The notes: generated by a model not told the origin, from the letters alone. A stretch of 64,000 bases of DNA from Stenotrophomonas rhizophila (GCF_007667275.1 NZ_VDQT01000004.1:248001-312000), one strand, 5' to 3'; positions 53,454 through 64,000 are shown, counted from the first letter of the stretch. Made by a program: numbers and translations.

Positions 53454-53841
53454 GGAACACCTCGACAAAGCGCCCGTGGGCGCGGTGTCGACACGATGCG
53501 CGCGGGGGGGATAAAGCCGCCATGCCGGGGTGGGGGAAGCGGCGTAAACATTGCGTAGCTTTTGGTAGCCTCCAGGAGCGGCACGACCAACGGTCGTGCC
53601 CTACCAGGTTACGGCCCCCTCCGGACGTCGCGTTACTCTCGGCTGCGCCGCTTCTTGCGTGCCCTGCCAGCCATTGCGCGATTGGCAGGTGACGCAGGCA
53701 GCGGCAACGCCGTTGCCAACGTCGCTTGTCGACGGCCCGAAGGGTGCCCGCCTCAGGCGGGCATGCCGTTGGTCGTCACTGCGGGAACTCACGGTGCACA
53801 TCACCTGTCAGACTCGACTCACGCCCGCAAGGATCGCCCTC
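53454..53841. other. Intergenic region with repeats
   Basis: About 390 bases hold a REP unit at 53580-53605 and a small palindrome, GGCAACG-C-CGTTGCC, at 53703-53717. No gene is visible. The far end should carry the promoter of the signal peptidase gene. Confidence 0.5.
53580..53605 (-). repeat. SMAG REP palindrome
   Basis: On the minus strand the unit reads GGTAGGGCACGACC and continues GTTGGTCGTGCC, a GTAG-headed stem related to those at 40168-40244. Confidence 0.75.
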
Positions 53842-54468
53842 ATGACCGCTGCCACCGCCCAACCCGAATCCAAAGGGCTGCTCCACTGGCTGAAGAAGGA
53901 AGCGCTGCCCCTGCTGGTCATGCTCGGCCTGCTGGCCGCCGCGCGCGACAGCCTGGCCAATCACTACCAGGTGCCGAGCGGTTCCATGCAGTACACCCTG
54001 ATGCCCGGCGACCGCGTGGTGGTGGACATGCGCGCCTACGGGCTGCGCCTGCCGTTCACCGGCGTGGAACTGCTGCACACCGGCCAGCCACAGCGCGGTG
54101 ACGTGGCGGTGTTCGATTCGCCGCAGGACGGCACCCGCCTGATCAAGCGCATCGCCGCCGTCGGCGGCGACCGCGTGGCGTTGCGCGGTGGGCACCTGAG
54201 CATCAACGGCCACCCGCTGGCCCAGGCCGGCACCGACGAGGTGGAAGACTTCGGCCGCACCCTGGCCCAGCTCGACCTGGGGCAGGGCGGGGGCCCGGAC
54301 ATCCAGGACCTGACCGTGCCGACCGGCAAGGTGCTGATGCTGGGCGACCATCGCGGCAACAGCGCCGATGGCCGCTTTTTCGGGCTGGTCGATGCGGGTG
54401 CGCTGTATGGCAAGGCCTCGCGCGTGTATTACCGGCGTGGCGAGGGGTTCACCTGGCAGGCGCTTTGA
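53842..54468 (+). CDS. lepB: Signal peptidase I
   Basis: The 208-residue protein has one N-terminal membrane helix (A-L-P-L-L-V-M-L-G-L-L), catalytic Ser48 in Q-V-P-S-G-S-M, the general-base lysine in R-L-I-K-R-I-A-A-V-G-G-D and the conserved G-D-H-R-G-N-S-A-D-G-R at the C-terminal side. It cleaves secretory signal peptides at the periplasmic face. It stands alone rather than in a lepA-lepB-rnc operon and is short, so it may be a second copy. ATG 53842. Confidence 0.9.
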   Translation: MTAATAQPESKGLLHWLKKEALPLLVMLGLLAAARDSLANHYQVPSGSMQYTLMPGDRVVVDMRAYGLRLPFTGVELLHTGQPQRGDVAVFDSPQDGTRLIKRIAAVGGDRVALRGGHLSINGHPLAQAGTDEVEDFGRTLAQLDLGQGGGPDIQDLTVPTGKVLMLGDHRGNSADGRFFGLVDAGALYGKASRVYYRRGEGFTWQAL

Positions 54469-54484
54469 GGTTGCCGCGAAGAGC

Positions 54485-54569
54485 TGCCGGGCAGAGCCCG
54501 GCACTACCCGATCGCTGGAATCAACCCGCGGGTACCGTGATCCCGCCGTAGCGCCGGGCTCTGCCCGGC
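54485..54569. repeat. Inverted pair of SMAG REP units after lepB
   Basis: GCCGGGCAGAGCCCGGCACTAC at 54485-54507 in two parts and the facing unit GTAGCGCCGGGCTCTGCCCG(GC) at 54548-54569. Confidence 0.8.
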
Positions 54570-54700
54570 CCTCGCAATGCTGGATTGATACGTAAAACCT
54601 CTCAATCCAGACCCGTCAGGTTATGGATCGACCCGAACCCGCTGCCTATCCTGAGCGCTGACCCTCACGCACCGGCCCAACGCCCACGGGCCCAGACGCA

Positions 54701-55972
54701 ATGAACGGCGACACCGCAGCGCTGCCCGAGCGCAGCTCCACCGACCAACCTTCCGCCCCGTCGCAGCACATCGAACAGGGCACGCCCGCCTTCCGGCGCA
54801 CCGCCGTGGCGCTGTTCCTGGCCGGGTTCTCCACCTTCGGCCTGCTCTACACCGTACAGCCGCTGCTGCCCGAGTTCAGCCGCCACTTCGGCGTGTCCGC
54901 CGCCAACAGCGCGCTTGCGCTGTCGCTCAGCACCGGCCTGCTCGCCGTGACCATGCTGGTGGCCGGGCTGATCTCCGACCGGGTCGGCCGCCGCGGGGTG
55001 ATGATCACCGCACTGCTCGCCTCCACCGTGCTCTCGGCGGCCAGCGCGATGGTGGATGACTGGACCACGCTGCTGGTCCTGCGCACGCTGCTCGGCATCG
55101 CGCTCAGCGGCGTGCCGGCGGTGGCGATGACCTACCTCGTGGAAGAAATGGACAGCCGCGCCCTCGGCCTGGCGATGGGCCTGTACATCGGCGGCAACGC
55201 CGTCGGCGGCATGAGCGGGCGGCTGATCGCCGGCATCGTCGCCGACCACTGGGGCTGGCGCTGGGGCATCGGCGCGGTCTCGCTGATCGCCGTGGTCAGC
55301 ACCGTGCTGCTGTGGATGCAGCTGCCGCCCTCGCGCCACTTCCAGAGCCGCCGCGGTGGCCTGCGCGAACTGCCCGCGCGCTGGCGGCAGCTATTCGCCG
55401 ATCCCGGCCTGCCGTGGCTGTTCGCCACCGCGTTCGTGCTGATGGGCGTGTTCGTCACCCTCTACAACTACCTGGGCTACCACCTGCTGGCACCGCCGTA
55501 CCGGCTCAGCCAGACCGTGGTCGGGCTGATCTTCAGCGTGTACCTGGTGGGCACCTTCAGCTCGGCCTGGATGGGCCAGCAGGCCACCCGGCATGGCCGT
55601 GGCCGCGTGCTTGGCATCTGCTACGCGTTGATCGCCCTGGGCATCGTCATGCTCGCCTTGCCGTGGCTGGGTTGCATGGCGGTGGGCATCGCCCTGGTCA
55701 CCTTCGGCTTCTTCGGTGGCCACTCGGTGGCCAGCAGCTGGGTCGGCAGCCGTGCCGGGGTCATGCGCGCCGAAGCTTCGGCCCTGTACCTGTTCGCCTA
55801 CTACCTGGGCTCCAGCCTGGCCGGCGCCGCGGGCGGCGTGTTCTATACCCGCTGGGACTGGTGGGGCGTGTGCGCCTTCACTGCGGTGCTGACCGTCATC
55901 GGCGCCAGCATCGCCTGGCGGCTGGGGCGCCGCGTGCAACCCGCTCCGGCCGCGCTCGCGGTCAGTCGCTGA
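54701..55972 (+). CDS. MFS transporter (YnfM-like)
   Basis: The 423-residue inner-membrane protein has 12 predicted helices. The MFS motif A lies in L-I-S-D-R-V-G-R-R-G-V between helices 2 and 3, with a similar G-Q-Q-A-T-R-H-G-R-G-R in the second half. It resembles the YnfM/AraJ drug-exporter branch. Convergent with, and overlapping by 11 bases, the LysR gene. The exported compound is unknown. Confidence 0.88.
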   Translation: MNGDTAALPERSSTDQPSAPSQHIEQGTPAFRRTAVALFLAGFSTFGLLYTVQPLLPEFSRHFGVSAANSALALSLSTGLLAVTMLVAGLISDRVGRRGVMITALLASTVLSAASAMVDDWTTLLVLRTLLGIALSGVPAVAMTYLVEEMDSRALGLAMGLYIGGNAVGGMSGRLIAGIVADHWGWRWGIGAVSLIAVVSTVLLWMQLPPSRHFQSRRGGLRELPARWRQLFADPGLPWLFATAFVLMGVFVTLYNYLGYHLLAPPYRLSQTVVGLIFSVYLVGTFSSAWMGQQATRHGRGRVLGICYALIALGIVMLALPWLGCMAVGIALVTFGFFGGHSVASSWVGSRAGVMRAEASALYLFAYYLGSSLAGAAGGVFYTRWDWWGVCAFTAVLTVIGASIAWRLGRRVQPAPAALAVSR

Positions 55973-56867
55973 AACCGCCCTGCAGCAGCCGGGTGAAATG
56001 GGTGATCAGCGGCGAAGTACCGCCACGCCGGTAAGCCACATGCACTTCCGAGCTGGCCGCGCGATCGCTCAGCGGCACGAACCGCGCACCTTCCACATGG
56101 ATGTGGCTGCACGACGCCGGCAACACCGTCACCCCCAGGCCGGACGCGGCCAGGCTGATCAGCGTCGACGCCTCGCCGGCTTCCTGGATGATGCGCGGGG
56201 TGAACCCGGCGCTGCGACACAGCGCAATGAAATGATCATGGATGCCCGCGCCCACCTCGCGCAGGAAGCCCACGAACGGCTCATGCGCGAACTGGCGCAG
56301 CGCCACCGGCGCGCCGGGCGGCAGCGCGCGGATCAACGGATGCTGGTCGTGCACCACCAGCGCCAGCGGATCGCTGAACAGCTTGCGTGACATCAACGGC
56401 GTCGGCAGCGCGCGCTTGCGGATCAGCCCGACGTCCAGTTCGTTGGCCACCAGCGCATCGATCTGCTGCAGCGTGTTCATTTCGCGCAGTTTCAACTGCA
56501 CCTGCGGGAACTGCTGGCGGTAGGCGAAGATCGCGCGCGGAATCTGCGTGGACAACGGCGTGGCCCGGGTCAGCCCGATGCGCAGCTCGCCGGTTTCGCC
56601 GCGCTGCGCGCGCTGGGTGAGCTCGATGGCCTGGTCCACCCGCGCCAACGCTTCGGTGGCCTGCGCCTGCAGCACGCGCCCGGCTTCGGTGAGCTCCACG
56701 CGGCGGTTGCTGCGCAGGAACAGGCGCGCACCGAGCAGCGTTTCCAGCTGGCGGATCTGCTGGCTGAGCGGCGGCTGCGACATGCCCAGCCGCTCGGCGG
56801 CGCGGCCGAAGTGCAGGGTGTCGGCGACCGCCAGGAAATAGCGCAGGTGGCGCAGTTCGATCGACAT
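55962..56867 (-). CDS. LysR-family regulator, CynR/BenM-like
   Basis: The 301-residue protein has the LysR HTH (H-F-G-R-A-A-E-R-L-G-M-S-Q-P-P-L-S-Q-Q-I-R-Q-L-E in two parts) and a periplasmic-binding-type effector domain with A-S-G-L-G-V-T-V-L-P-A-S. The S-Q-P-P-L-S-Q-Q-I motif is that of the BenM/CatM branch, which often responds to aromatic acids. It converges on the MFS gene, but their starts are not adjacent, so regulation of that gene is only possible, not shown. Confidence 0.88.
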   Translation of the reverse strand: MSIELRHLRYFLAVADTLHFGRAAERLGMSQPPLSQQIRQLETLLGARLFLRSNRRVELTEAGRVLQAQATEALARVDQAIELTQRAQRGETGELRIGLTRATPLSTQIPRAIFAYRQQFPQVQLKLREMNTLQQIDALVANELDVGLIRKRALPTPLMSRKLFSDPLALVVHDQHPLIRALPPGAPVALRQFAHEPFVGFLREVGAGIHDHFIALCRSAGFTPRIIQEAGEASTLISLAASGLGVTVLPASCSHIHVEGARFVPLSDRAASSEVHVAYRRGGTSPLITHFTRLLQGGFSD

Positions 56868-56876
56868 GGCAGCGCG

Positions 56877-57845
56877 TCAGCGTTCGGAATGACCGCTTTC
56901 ATCATAGCTGCGCGGACTGAACAGGTCCGGCTGGATCAGCTCGATGAAGGCGCGGGCCTGCGGCGACAGGTAACGGCCGCGGCGCACGATCACCCCGTAG
57001 CTGCGTTCCGGGAACCAGGCGCTCATCGAGCGGGTTACCAGGCGGTCGCGGTCGGCATCGTTGAGGCACAGCGCCGGCACGATGGAGATGCCCATGCCCA
57101 TCGCCACGTACTGCTTGATCACCTCCCAGCCGCCCACCTCCAGCGCCACCGTGTAGGGCACGCGCTGGCGCTGGAACACCTGGTCGACCAGCCGGTAGGT
57201 GATCTGGCGCTTGGGCGGCAGCACCAGCGGGTACGCCGAGATCGCCTGCAGGGTGAGCTCCGGCGCGGTCGCCAGCGGATGGTCGGGCGGTGCGATCAGC
57301 ACCTGCTCGAAGCGGTAGGCCGGCGCGTAGCTGAGGTCGGCCGGCACCTCGGTCATCGAGCCCACCGCCAGGTCGGCGGCGTCGCTGCGCAGCAGGTCGG
57401 TGCCGTCGGCGCTGATCGCGTTGTGCAGGGTCAGGCGCACGTCCGGATGGCGCTGGCGGAAGCGCTCCACGATGCGCGGCAGCAAGTACAGGATGGTGGA
57501 ACTGTTGGCCGCGATATTGAGCTCGCCGGCGTCCAGGCCCTTCACCTTGTCGCGGAAGCTGGCCTCCAGGCCGTCCAGGCTTTCCACCAGCGGCTGGGCC
57601 ATCTCGAACAGCAGCTGGCCCTCGCGGCTGGGCACCAGCCGGCGCCCGCTGCGCTCGAACAGCACCACGCCCAGTTCGCGTTCCAGCGCCTGTACCTGCT
57701 GGCTGATAGCCGGCTGGCTGACGAACAGCGCCTCAGCCGCCCGTGAGACCGATCCCAGGCGTACCGTCTGGCAGAACGCCCGCAGCGGTTTCAACCGATC
57801 GGATTTGTAGGAAAAACGCGGACTTGGCGGTCGTGGCGTGGTCAT
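56877..57845 (-). CDS. LysR-family regulator divergent from the glyoxylate-shunt genes
   Basis: The 322-residue protein has the HTH S-V-S-R-A-A-E-A-L-F-V-S-Q-P-A-I-S-Q-Q-V and an effector domain with M-G-M-G-I-S-I-V-P. It resembles CysB-like LysR proteins. The start at 57845 lies 106 bases from the divergent aceB ATG, the typical arrangement of a LysR regulator and its target, so it probably controls aceBA. The inducer is unknown. Confidence 0.88.
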   Translation of the reverse strand: MTTPRPPSPRFSYKSDRLKPLRAFCQTVRLGSVSRAAEALFVSQPAISQQVQALERELGVVLFERSGRRLVPSREGQLLFEMAQPLVESLDGLEASFRDKVKGLDAGELNIAANSSTILYLLPRIVERFRQRHPDVRLTLHNAISADGTDLLRSDAADLAVGSMTEVPADLSYAPAYRFEQVLIAPPDHPLATAPELTLQAISAYPLVLPPKRQITYRLVDQVFQRQRVPYTVALEVGGWEVIKQYVAMGMGISIVPALCLNDADRDRLVTRSMSAWFPERSYGVIVRRGRYLSPQARAFIELIQPDLFSPRSYDESGHSER

Positions 57846-57951
57846 GGCGTCATGGATATAAGCCGTGCTTATGTAATGCATTGCAATAACTGCTTTGTCA
57901 AATACCACACCCCGGCGCACGGTGGGATCACCCGCAACGCAGGAGTTGGAC

Positions 57952-59601
<1,650 letters not shown>

Positions 59602-59625
59602 CCCCACCCTGCCCACCAACCGCAC

Positions 59626-59648
59626 AGCCGGGCAGAGCCCGGCTCTAC
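59626..59648 (-). repeat. SMAG REP palindrome between aceB and aceA
   Basis: AGCCGGGCAGAGCCCGGCTCTAC, in two parts of fewer than 20 bases: stem AGCCGGGC/GCCCGGCT plus the GTAG head on the minus strand. It sits inside the aceB-aceA intercistronic gap and could stabilise or attenuate the message. Confidence 0.75.
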
Positions 59649-59677
59649 ACCGCTGACCGACCCACCTGGAGAACGCC

Positions 59678-60961
59678 ATGAGCCACCTGCAGACCGCCGA
59701 ACAGATCCAGCACGAATGGAATACCGACCCGCGCTGGGCCGGCATCCAGCGCAACTACAGCGCCGCCGACGTGGTGCGCCTGCGCGGCACCGTGCACGTG
59801 GAGCATTCGCTGGCCCGGCTCGGCGCGGAGAAGCTGTGGAAGTACCTGCATGAAAAGGACTTCGTCAATGCGCTGGGCGCGCTGACCGGCAACCAGGCCA
59901 TGCAGCAGGTCAAGGCCGGCCTCAACGCCATCTACCTGTCCGGCTGGCAGGTCGCCGCCGACGCCAACCTGGCCGGCCAGATGTACCCGGACCAGTCGCT
60001 GTACCCGGCCGATTCGGTGCCGGCGGTGGTCAAGCGCATCAACAACACCCTGCTGCGCGCCGACCAGCTGCACCATGCCGAAGGCAAGGACGAGATCGAC
60101 TTCCTGCAGCCCATCGTGGCCGATGCCGAAGCCGGCTTCGGCGGCGTGCTCAACGCCTTCGAGCTGATGAAGGCGATGATCGAAGCCGGCGCCGCCGGCG
60201 TGCACTTTGAAGACCAGCTGGCCTCGGTGAAGAAGTGCGGGCACATGGGCGGCAAGGTGCTGGTGCCCACCCGCGAGGCCATCGAGAAGTTGAACGCCGC
60301 GCGCCTGGCCGCCGATGTGCTGGGCGTGCCCACCCTGCTGGTGGCCCGCACCGACGCCGAAGCTGCCGACCTGCTGACCAGCGACATCGACGCCAACGAC
60401 CAGCCCTTCGCCACCGGCGAGCGCACGGTGGAAGGCTTCTACAAGACCCGCAACGGCCTGGACCAGGCGATCAGCCGTGGCCTGGCCTATGCGCCCTACG
60501 CCGACCTGATCTGGTGCGAGACCGGCAAGCCGGACCTGGAATTCGCGCGCAGGTTCGCCGAAGCCATCCATGCGAAGTACCCGGGCAAGCTGCTGGCCTA
60601 CAACTGCTCGCCCAGCTTCAACTGGAAGAAGAACCTGGACGACGCCACCATCGCGACCTTCCAGAAGGAAATCGCCCGCTACGGCTACAAGTTCCAGTTC
60701 ATCACCCTGGCCGGCTTCCACGCCCTGAACTACTCCATGTTCAACCTGGCCCACGGGTACGCCCGCCGCCAGATGAGCGCCTTCGTGGAACTGCAGGAAG
60801 CCGAATTCGCCGCCGCCGACCGCGGCTTCACCGCAGTCAAGCACCAGCGCGAGGTCGGCACCGGCTACTTCGACGCGGTCACCCAGGCCATCCAGCAGGG
60901 CCAGTCCTCGACCACCGCCCTGGCCGGGTCGACCGAGGAAGAACAATTCCGGGCGGCCTGA
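59678..60961 (+). CDS. aceA: Isocitrate lyase
   Basis: The 427-residue enzyme has the active-site signature K-K-C-G-H-M-G-G-K with the catalytic cysteine, plus D-A-E-A-G-F-G-G-V and H-F-E-D-Q-L-A metal-binding regions and C-S-P-S-F-N-W. It splits isocitrate into glyoxylate and succinate. With aceB it forms the glyoxylate bypass for growth on acetate or fatty acids. Confidence 0.96.
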   Translation: MSHLQTAEQIQHEWNTDPRWAGIQRNYSAADVVRLRGTVHVEHSLARLGAEKLWKYLHEKDFVNALGALTGNQAMQQVKAGLNAIYLSGWQVAADANLAGQMYPDQSLYPADSVPAVVKRINNTLLRADQLHHAEGKDEIDFLQPIVADAEAGFGGVLNAFELMKAMIEAGAAGVHFEDQLASVKKCGHMGGKVLVPTREAIEKLNAARLAADVLGVPTLLVARTDAEAADLLTSDIDANDQPFATGERTVEGFYKTRNGLDQAISRGLAYAPYADLIWCETGKPDLEFARRFAEAIHAKYPGKLLAYNCSPSFNWKKNLDDATIATFQKEIARYGYKFQFITLAGFHALNYSMFNLAHGYARRQMSAFVELQEAEFAAADRGFTAVKHQREVGTGYFDAVTQAIQQGQSSTTALAGSTEEEQFRAA

Positions 60962-61010
60962 CGCCCGGAATCGGCGGCTGCGGCCGCCGCCGGGTGGCGG
61001 CGCCACCCGG

Positions 61011-61032
61011 GTAGCGCCGGCCGTTGGCCGGC
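61011..61032 (+). repeat. SMAG REP palindrome
   Basis: GTAGCGCCGGCCGTTGGCCG(GC): GTAG head plus a GCCGGCC/GGCCGGC stem. It directly abuts a 21-base palindrome at 60990-61010. Confidence 0.8.
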
Positions 61033-61056
61033 TCCCCGGGAATCCACCCCGGACAC

Positions 61057-61087
61057 GGCCGCCCTGTCGGGGCGGCCCTTCTTTTAT
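61057..61087 (+). terminator. Intrinsic terminator downstream of aceA
   Basis: GGCCGCCC and GGGCGGCC form an 8-bp stem with a short loop, followed by CTTCTTTTAT. The pyrimidine tail makes it a good Rho-independent terminator for the aceBA transcript. Confidence 0.8.
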
Positions 61088-61295
61088 ATGGCGCAACCAG
61101 ATGCTACGGTCCGCATATGCGCACCATGCGGCGGGGAATGGCCGGTCCGACCCGGTTGCCGCGTTGGGGAGGGATGGGCCGGAGCGCCGGGTGAAATCCG
61201 GGCGCCGGGATACGGAAATGGGATGAGGCGCACACTTTTAATGGGTGATATCCTCATTTGCTCACCGGGGGGACGCTTGGAAGCGGGTGTATGGG

Positions 61296-62339
61296 ATGAC
61301 CGGGAATCTTGCGACGAACGTGTGCGAACCAGCCTCAGGCATCGCGCGGACCGCGATGGCTGACATCGTGCATGCCGTTCTGAGCGCGGGTGAGTTCGCG
61401 CTGTTTACCCAGTTCGGCCGGCATCGCCACCTGCGCGCCGGCGAACACCTGTTCCTGCGCAACCAGCCTGGCAGCACCATGTATGTCATCGTCAGCGGTG
61501 GCATCGAGCTGGACTTCGGCGAAGACCTGGTGGTCAAGACCCTGGGCCCGCACGAGTTCTTCGGTGAACTCGGCCTGCTGATCGGCGACCATCCGCGCAG
61601 CGCCGACGCCCGCGCCTGCACCGATGCGCTGGTGCTGGAACTGGACCACACCGATTTCCAGCGCCTGGTCGACCGCGACCCGGGGCTGGTCGCCTATTTC
61701 CTGCGCCGCTCGATCATGCGCGTGGTCAGCAACGAACAGGTCCTGATCCGCCAGCTGCGCCGGCGCAACCACGACCTGGAAACCGCGCTGGACAATCTGT
61801 ACGTCACCACCCACCAGCTCACCCATACCCGTGAGCTGGTGCGCACCGATGAGCTCACCGGCCTGCACAACCGCCGCGGCCTGGCCCTGTACCTGCAGGA
61901 ATGCCGCAGCCACGAAGGCGACGCGCCGCAGGGCCTGCTGCTGATCGACTGCGACCACTTCAAGCAGGTCAACGACGAACACGGCCACCAGGCCGGCGAC
62001 CGCGTGCTGCAGAGCCTGGCCAACATCCTGCGCTCGGTGGCCAACGAACAGGATCGCGCCTGCCGCCTGGGCGGCGACGAGTTCTGCCTGCTGCTGCGGG
62101 TGGCCGACGCCGACAGCCTGCAGCACGCCGCCGAATTCATCCTCAGCGCCGTGCACGGGCTGATGGGCCGCACCACGCCGCAACCGCACGTGTGCCCGGT
62201 CAGCATCGGGGTCTGCCTGATCGACCCGCTGGGCGACTGGAGCGACTGGTACGCACGCGCCGACAACGCGCTGTACCAGGCCAAGCGCCAGGGCGGCAAT
62301 CGCCTGCATTGGTCGCGCTCCGCGATCGCCGCGCCCTGA
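61296..62339 (+). CDS. Cyclic-nucleotide-binding GGDEF diguanylate cyclase
   Basis: The 347-residue protein has an N-terminal cNMP-binding domain (about 30-150) with the phosphate-binding cassette F-F-G-E-L-G-L-L-I-G-D-H-P-R-S-A. A connecting helix follows, then a GGDEF domain with catalytic R-L-G-G-D-E-F (intact) and D-C-D-H-F-K-Q-V-N-D. The inhibitory RxxD site is N-E-Q-D, so product inhibition is probably lost. It should make c-di-GMP when cAMP or cGMP binds. ATG 61296 was chosen; GTG 61320 and ATG 61356 are other options. It precedes a nucleotide cyclase gene by 12 bases, as in the Xanthomonas XC_0249/XC_0250 pair. Confidence 0.9.
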   Translation: MTGNLATNVCEPASGIARTAMADIVHAVLSAGEFALFTQFGRHRHLRAGEHLFLRNQPGSTMYVIVSGGIELDFGEDLVVKTLGPHEFFGELGLLIGDHPRSADARACTDALVLELDHTDFQRLVDRDPGLVAYFLRRSIMRVVSNEQVLIRQLRRRNHDLETALDNLYVTTHQLTHTRELVRTDELTGLHNRRGLALYLQECRSHEGDAPQGLLLIDCDHFKQVNDEHGHQAGDRVLQSLANILRSVANEQDRACRLGGDEFCLLLRVADADSLQHAAEFILSAVHGLMGRTTPQPHVCPVSIGVCLIDPLGDWSDWYARADNALYQAKRQGGNRLHWSRSAIAAP

Positions 62340-62351
62340 GCGGGGTCTGCA

Positions 62352-64000
62352 ATGAACGGCGACAACGGACCGTCGAACCAGCTCCCGATGCTGCGCGCCC
62401 TGCTGTTCACCGATCTGTGCGATTCGCTGGTGCTGGTCGAGCGCATTGGCGACAGCGCCGCTGCCGATCTGTTCCAGCAGCACGACCGGGTGGTGCTCGC
62501 GCTCCAGCAGCAATGGAATGGGCAGCAGATCGACCGCTCCGACGGTTTGTTCCTGTTGTTCGATCGCGCCATCGATGGCCTCGGCTTCGCGCTCGACTAC
62601 CAGCGTGAACTCCACGAGCTGGGCAAGCGCCGCAACATTCCGCTGCGCGCCCGCGCCGGGCTGCACGTGGGCGAGGTGCTGATCTGGGACAACAGCCCGG
62701 AGGCGATCCAGTCCGGGGCCAAGCCGGTGGAAGTGGAGGGCCTGGCCAAGCCGATGGCGGCCCGCCTGATGGGGCTGGCGCGCCCCGGCCAGATCCTGCT
62801 GTCGGCCGTGGCCGAATCGCTGACGCGTCGCGCCAGCAGCGAACTGGGCGAGCGTGCGGACACCCTGCAGTGGCGCGCACATGGCCCGTGGTTGTTCAAG
62901 GGCATCCCCACCGCGCAGGAGGTGTTCGAGGTGGGCGAACCGGGCTTTGCGCCGCTGCGCATGCCCAAGGCCCACCCCAAGGCGCAGCGCAAGCTGCCAC
63001 TCTGGCGCCGGCCGGCCGCGCTGGCAGCCGAACTGGCGCTGCTGGCCGTACTCGGCATCGGCGGCTGGATGCTGCTGCGCCCCGAGCCGGCCATCGCCTT
63101 CGCCGAACGCGACTGGGTGGTGCTGGCCGACGTCGACAATGCCAGCGGCGACACGCTGTTCGACGACAGTCTGCAGCGGGCGCTTTTGTTGAGCCTTGAG
63201 CAGTCGCGCTACGTCAACGTGCTGTCGGACAACAAGGTGAAGCAATCGCGCGAGTTGCTGCGCGTGCCCGACACCCGCGCGCTGGACCGCGACCTGGCCG
63301 GCGACGTGGCCTCGCGCGAAGGCGCGCGCATGGTGCTAGCGCCCAGCATCCATCGCGCCGGGGGAAGCTACGTGGTGGCCGTGGACCTGCTGGATCCGGT
63401 CAGTCGTGCGGTGGTGCGCTCCTATAGTGCCGACGCCAATGCACCCGAGGACGTGGTGACGGCCGTGGACGACGTGATCGGACGCCTGCGCGCGGGCTTG
63501 GGCGAAACCGTGGCCTCGGTACGGCAGTCGGTGCCCCTGCCACAAGCTTCCACCAACAACCTGCAGGCGCTCAAATCGTATGCCCTGGCAGAAACGGCGT
63601 TAGGCCGGGGACGCTTCACCGAAGCCGCCAAGCTGTACGAGGCCGCGCTGGACGCCGACCCGGATTTCGCCATGGCGCACATGGGCCTGGCCAGGCTGCT
63701 GGTGCGTACGGACCAGGGCGCCGAAGCCCTGCCGCATCTGCAGCGGGCGCTCGCCCTCAATGAGCGACTGCCGCACCGCGAGCGCCTGTACCTCAAAGCC
63801 TTCAGTAGCGCGTTGCGTCCGAATGGATGGCCGTTGGAGGATTGGCGCGTGCTGGCCGAGGTGTATCCGGATTCTTTCCCAGGGCAGGCCAACACCGCCC
63901 AGTTCCTGATTCTGGAAAACCGCTATGCAGAGGCGGAACCCTACGCCCGCGCCGCGTCGGCACCCCAGGCGCCCCTGCGCGCCTATCCAATTGGCTACAT
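62352..64000 (+). CDS. Class III nucleotide cyclase with TPR region (3' end outside window)
   Basis: The frame is open from ATG 62352 to the window end (549 codons). Residues 15-195 form a class III cyclase homology domain: F-T-D metal Asp, S-D-G second Asp, A-G-L-H-V-G-E-V and P-G-Q-I-L-L-S. The lysine that selects adenine is replaced by Asp, and the transition-state Asn of the usual V-N-x-A-x-R motif is replaced (K-P-M-A-A-R), so activity is doubtful. A membrane helix follows at about 225-240, then TPR-like repeats from about 405. Similar proteins in Xanthomonas are guanylate cyclases (XC_0250) or belong to the so-called peptide-modification-system cyclase group. Confidence 0.8.
   Translation, partial: MNGDNGPSNQLPMLRALLFTDLCDSLVLVERIGDSAAADLFQQHDRVVLALQQQWNGQQIDRSDGLFLLFDRAIDGLGFALDYQRELHELGKRRNIPLRARAGLHVGEVLIWDNSPEAIQSGAKPVEVEGLAKPMAARLMGLARPGQILLSAVAESLTRRASSELGERADTLQWRAHGPWLFKGIPTAQEVFEVGEPGFAPLRMPKAHPKAQRKLPLWRRPAALAAELALLAVLGIGGWMLLRPEPAIAFAERDWVVLADVDNASGDTLFDDSLQRALLLSLEQSRYVNVLSDNKVKQSRELLRVPDTRALDRDLAGDVASREGARMVLAPSIHRAGGSYVVAVDLLDPVSRAVVRSYSADANAPEDVVTAVDDVIGRLRAGLGETVASVRQSVPLPQASTNNLQALKSYALAETALGRGRFTEAAKLYEAALDADPDFAMAHMGLARLLVRTDQGAEALPHLQRALALNERLPHRERLYLKAFSSALRPNGWPLEDWRVLAEVYPDSFPGQANTAQFLILENRYAEAEPYARAASAPQAPLRAYPIGY

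Larger units (their letters stand above)
60962..61295. other. Intergenic region between aceA and the GGDEF gene
   Basis: About 330 bases with a perfect palindrome (60990-61010, arms CCGGGTGGCG), a SMAG unit (61011-61032) and an intrinsic terminator (61057-61087). The right part, from 61100, has no gene and should hold the promoter of the GGDEF gene. Confidence 0.6.

Overview
The window is chromosomal DNA of a high-GC gammaproteobacterium of the family Xanthomonadaceae, most likely Stenotrophomonas. The reasons are: an oleABCD long-chain olefin cluster with a cysteine-cluster gene antisense between oleB and oleC; many short palindromes that begin with GTAG, the style of the SMAG/REP elements of Stenotrophomonas; a cyclic-nucleotide-binding GGDEF protein next to a class III nucleotide cyclase, as in Xanthomonas; and Xanthomonas-like sequences throughout. 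No rRNA, tRNA, CRISPR array or transposase was recognised.

Layout. 1-2.7 kb is an accessory patch: a truncated antitoxin-like reading frame, an unknown 458-residue protein with a possible nuclease-like core, a five-copy 8-bp tandem repeat and a MaoC-type remnant. 2.7-11 kb holds single metabolic and regulatory genes: three alpha/beta hydrolases, a GAF histidine kinase overlapping an ArsN2-like acetyltransferase, a Rof-like protein, an AhpD-like protein with a divergent AraC regulator, an HD protein and a NarL-type regulator. 11.2-16.1 kb is a TetR-controlled RND efflux pair (no outer-membrane component) with two clear palindromic operators. 16.2-20.6 kb is a lower-GC module on the minus strand: a small double-glycine peptide precursor, a CPBP membrane protein, a C39-peptidase ABC exporter and an HlyD-type adaptor. 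It reads as a complete class II bacteriocin/microcin-type secretion system with an unfamiliar peptide and is the most novel part of the window.

20.9-30.2 kb carries a glyoxalase-like gene and AraC regulator, a TPP-riboswitch-controlled TonB receptor plus PnuC-family transporter (thiamine uptake), an APH-fold kinase, and a BvgA/BvgS-like pair. 30.2-34.4 kb has ETF:quinone oxidoreductase and glutaryl-CoA dehydrogenase placed divergently (dehydrogenase to ETF to quinone electron flow), trmL, and a secreted protein built from four short VRP repeats. 34.8-43.6 kb has an M16 peptidase, a DUF4156 lipoprotein, and oleABCD, with a strong intrinsic terminator between oleA and oleB. 43.8-45 kb is ddlA between two near-identical 105-bp REP triads. 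45.1-48.2 kb is ubiJ-ubiB-truC with overlapping genes. 48.3-54.5 kb has DUF2059, arfB, an acyltransferase, dcp, a tandem pair of degenerate dehydroquinase-like proteins and a signal peptidase I. 54.7-61 kb has an MFS transporter with a convergent LysR gene, and the glyoxylate shunt (aceB-aceA) with a divergent LysR gene. 61.3-64 kb ends with the cNMP-binding GGDEF protein and the cut-off cyclase/TPR protein, a likely cyclic-nucleotide to c-di-GMP relay.

All identifications rest on reading translated sequence and motifs; no database search was run.
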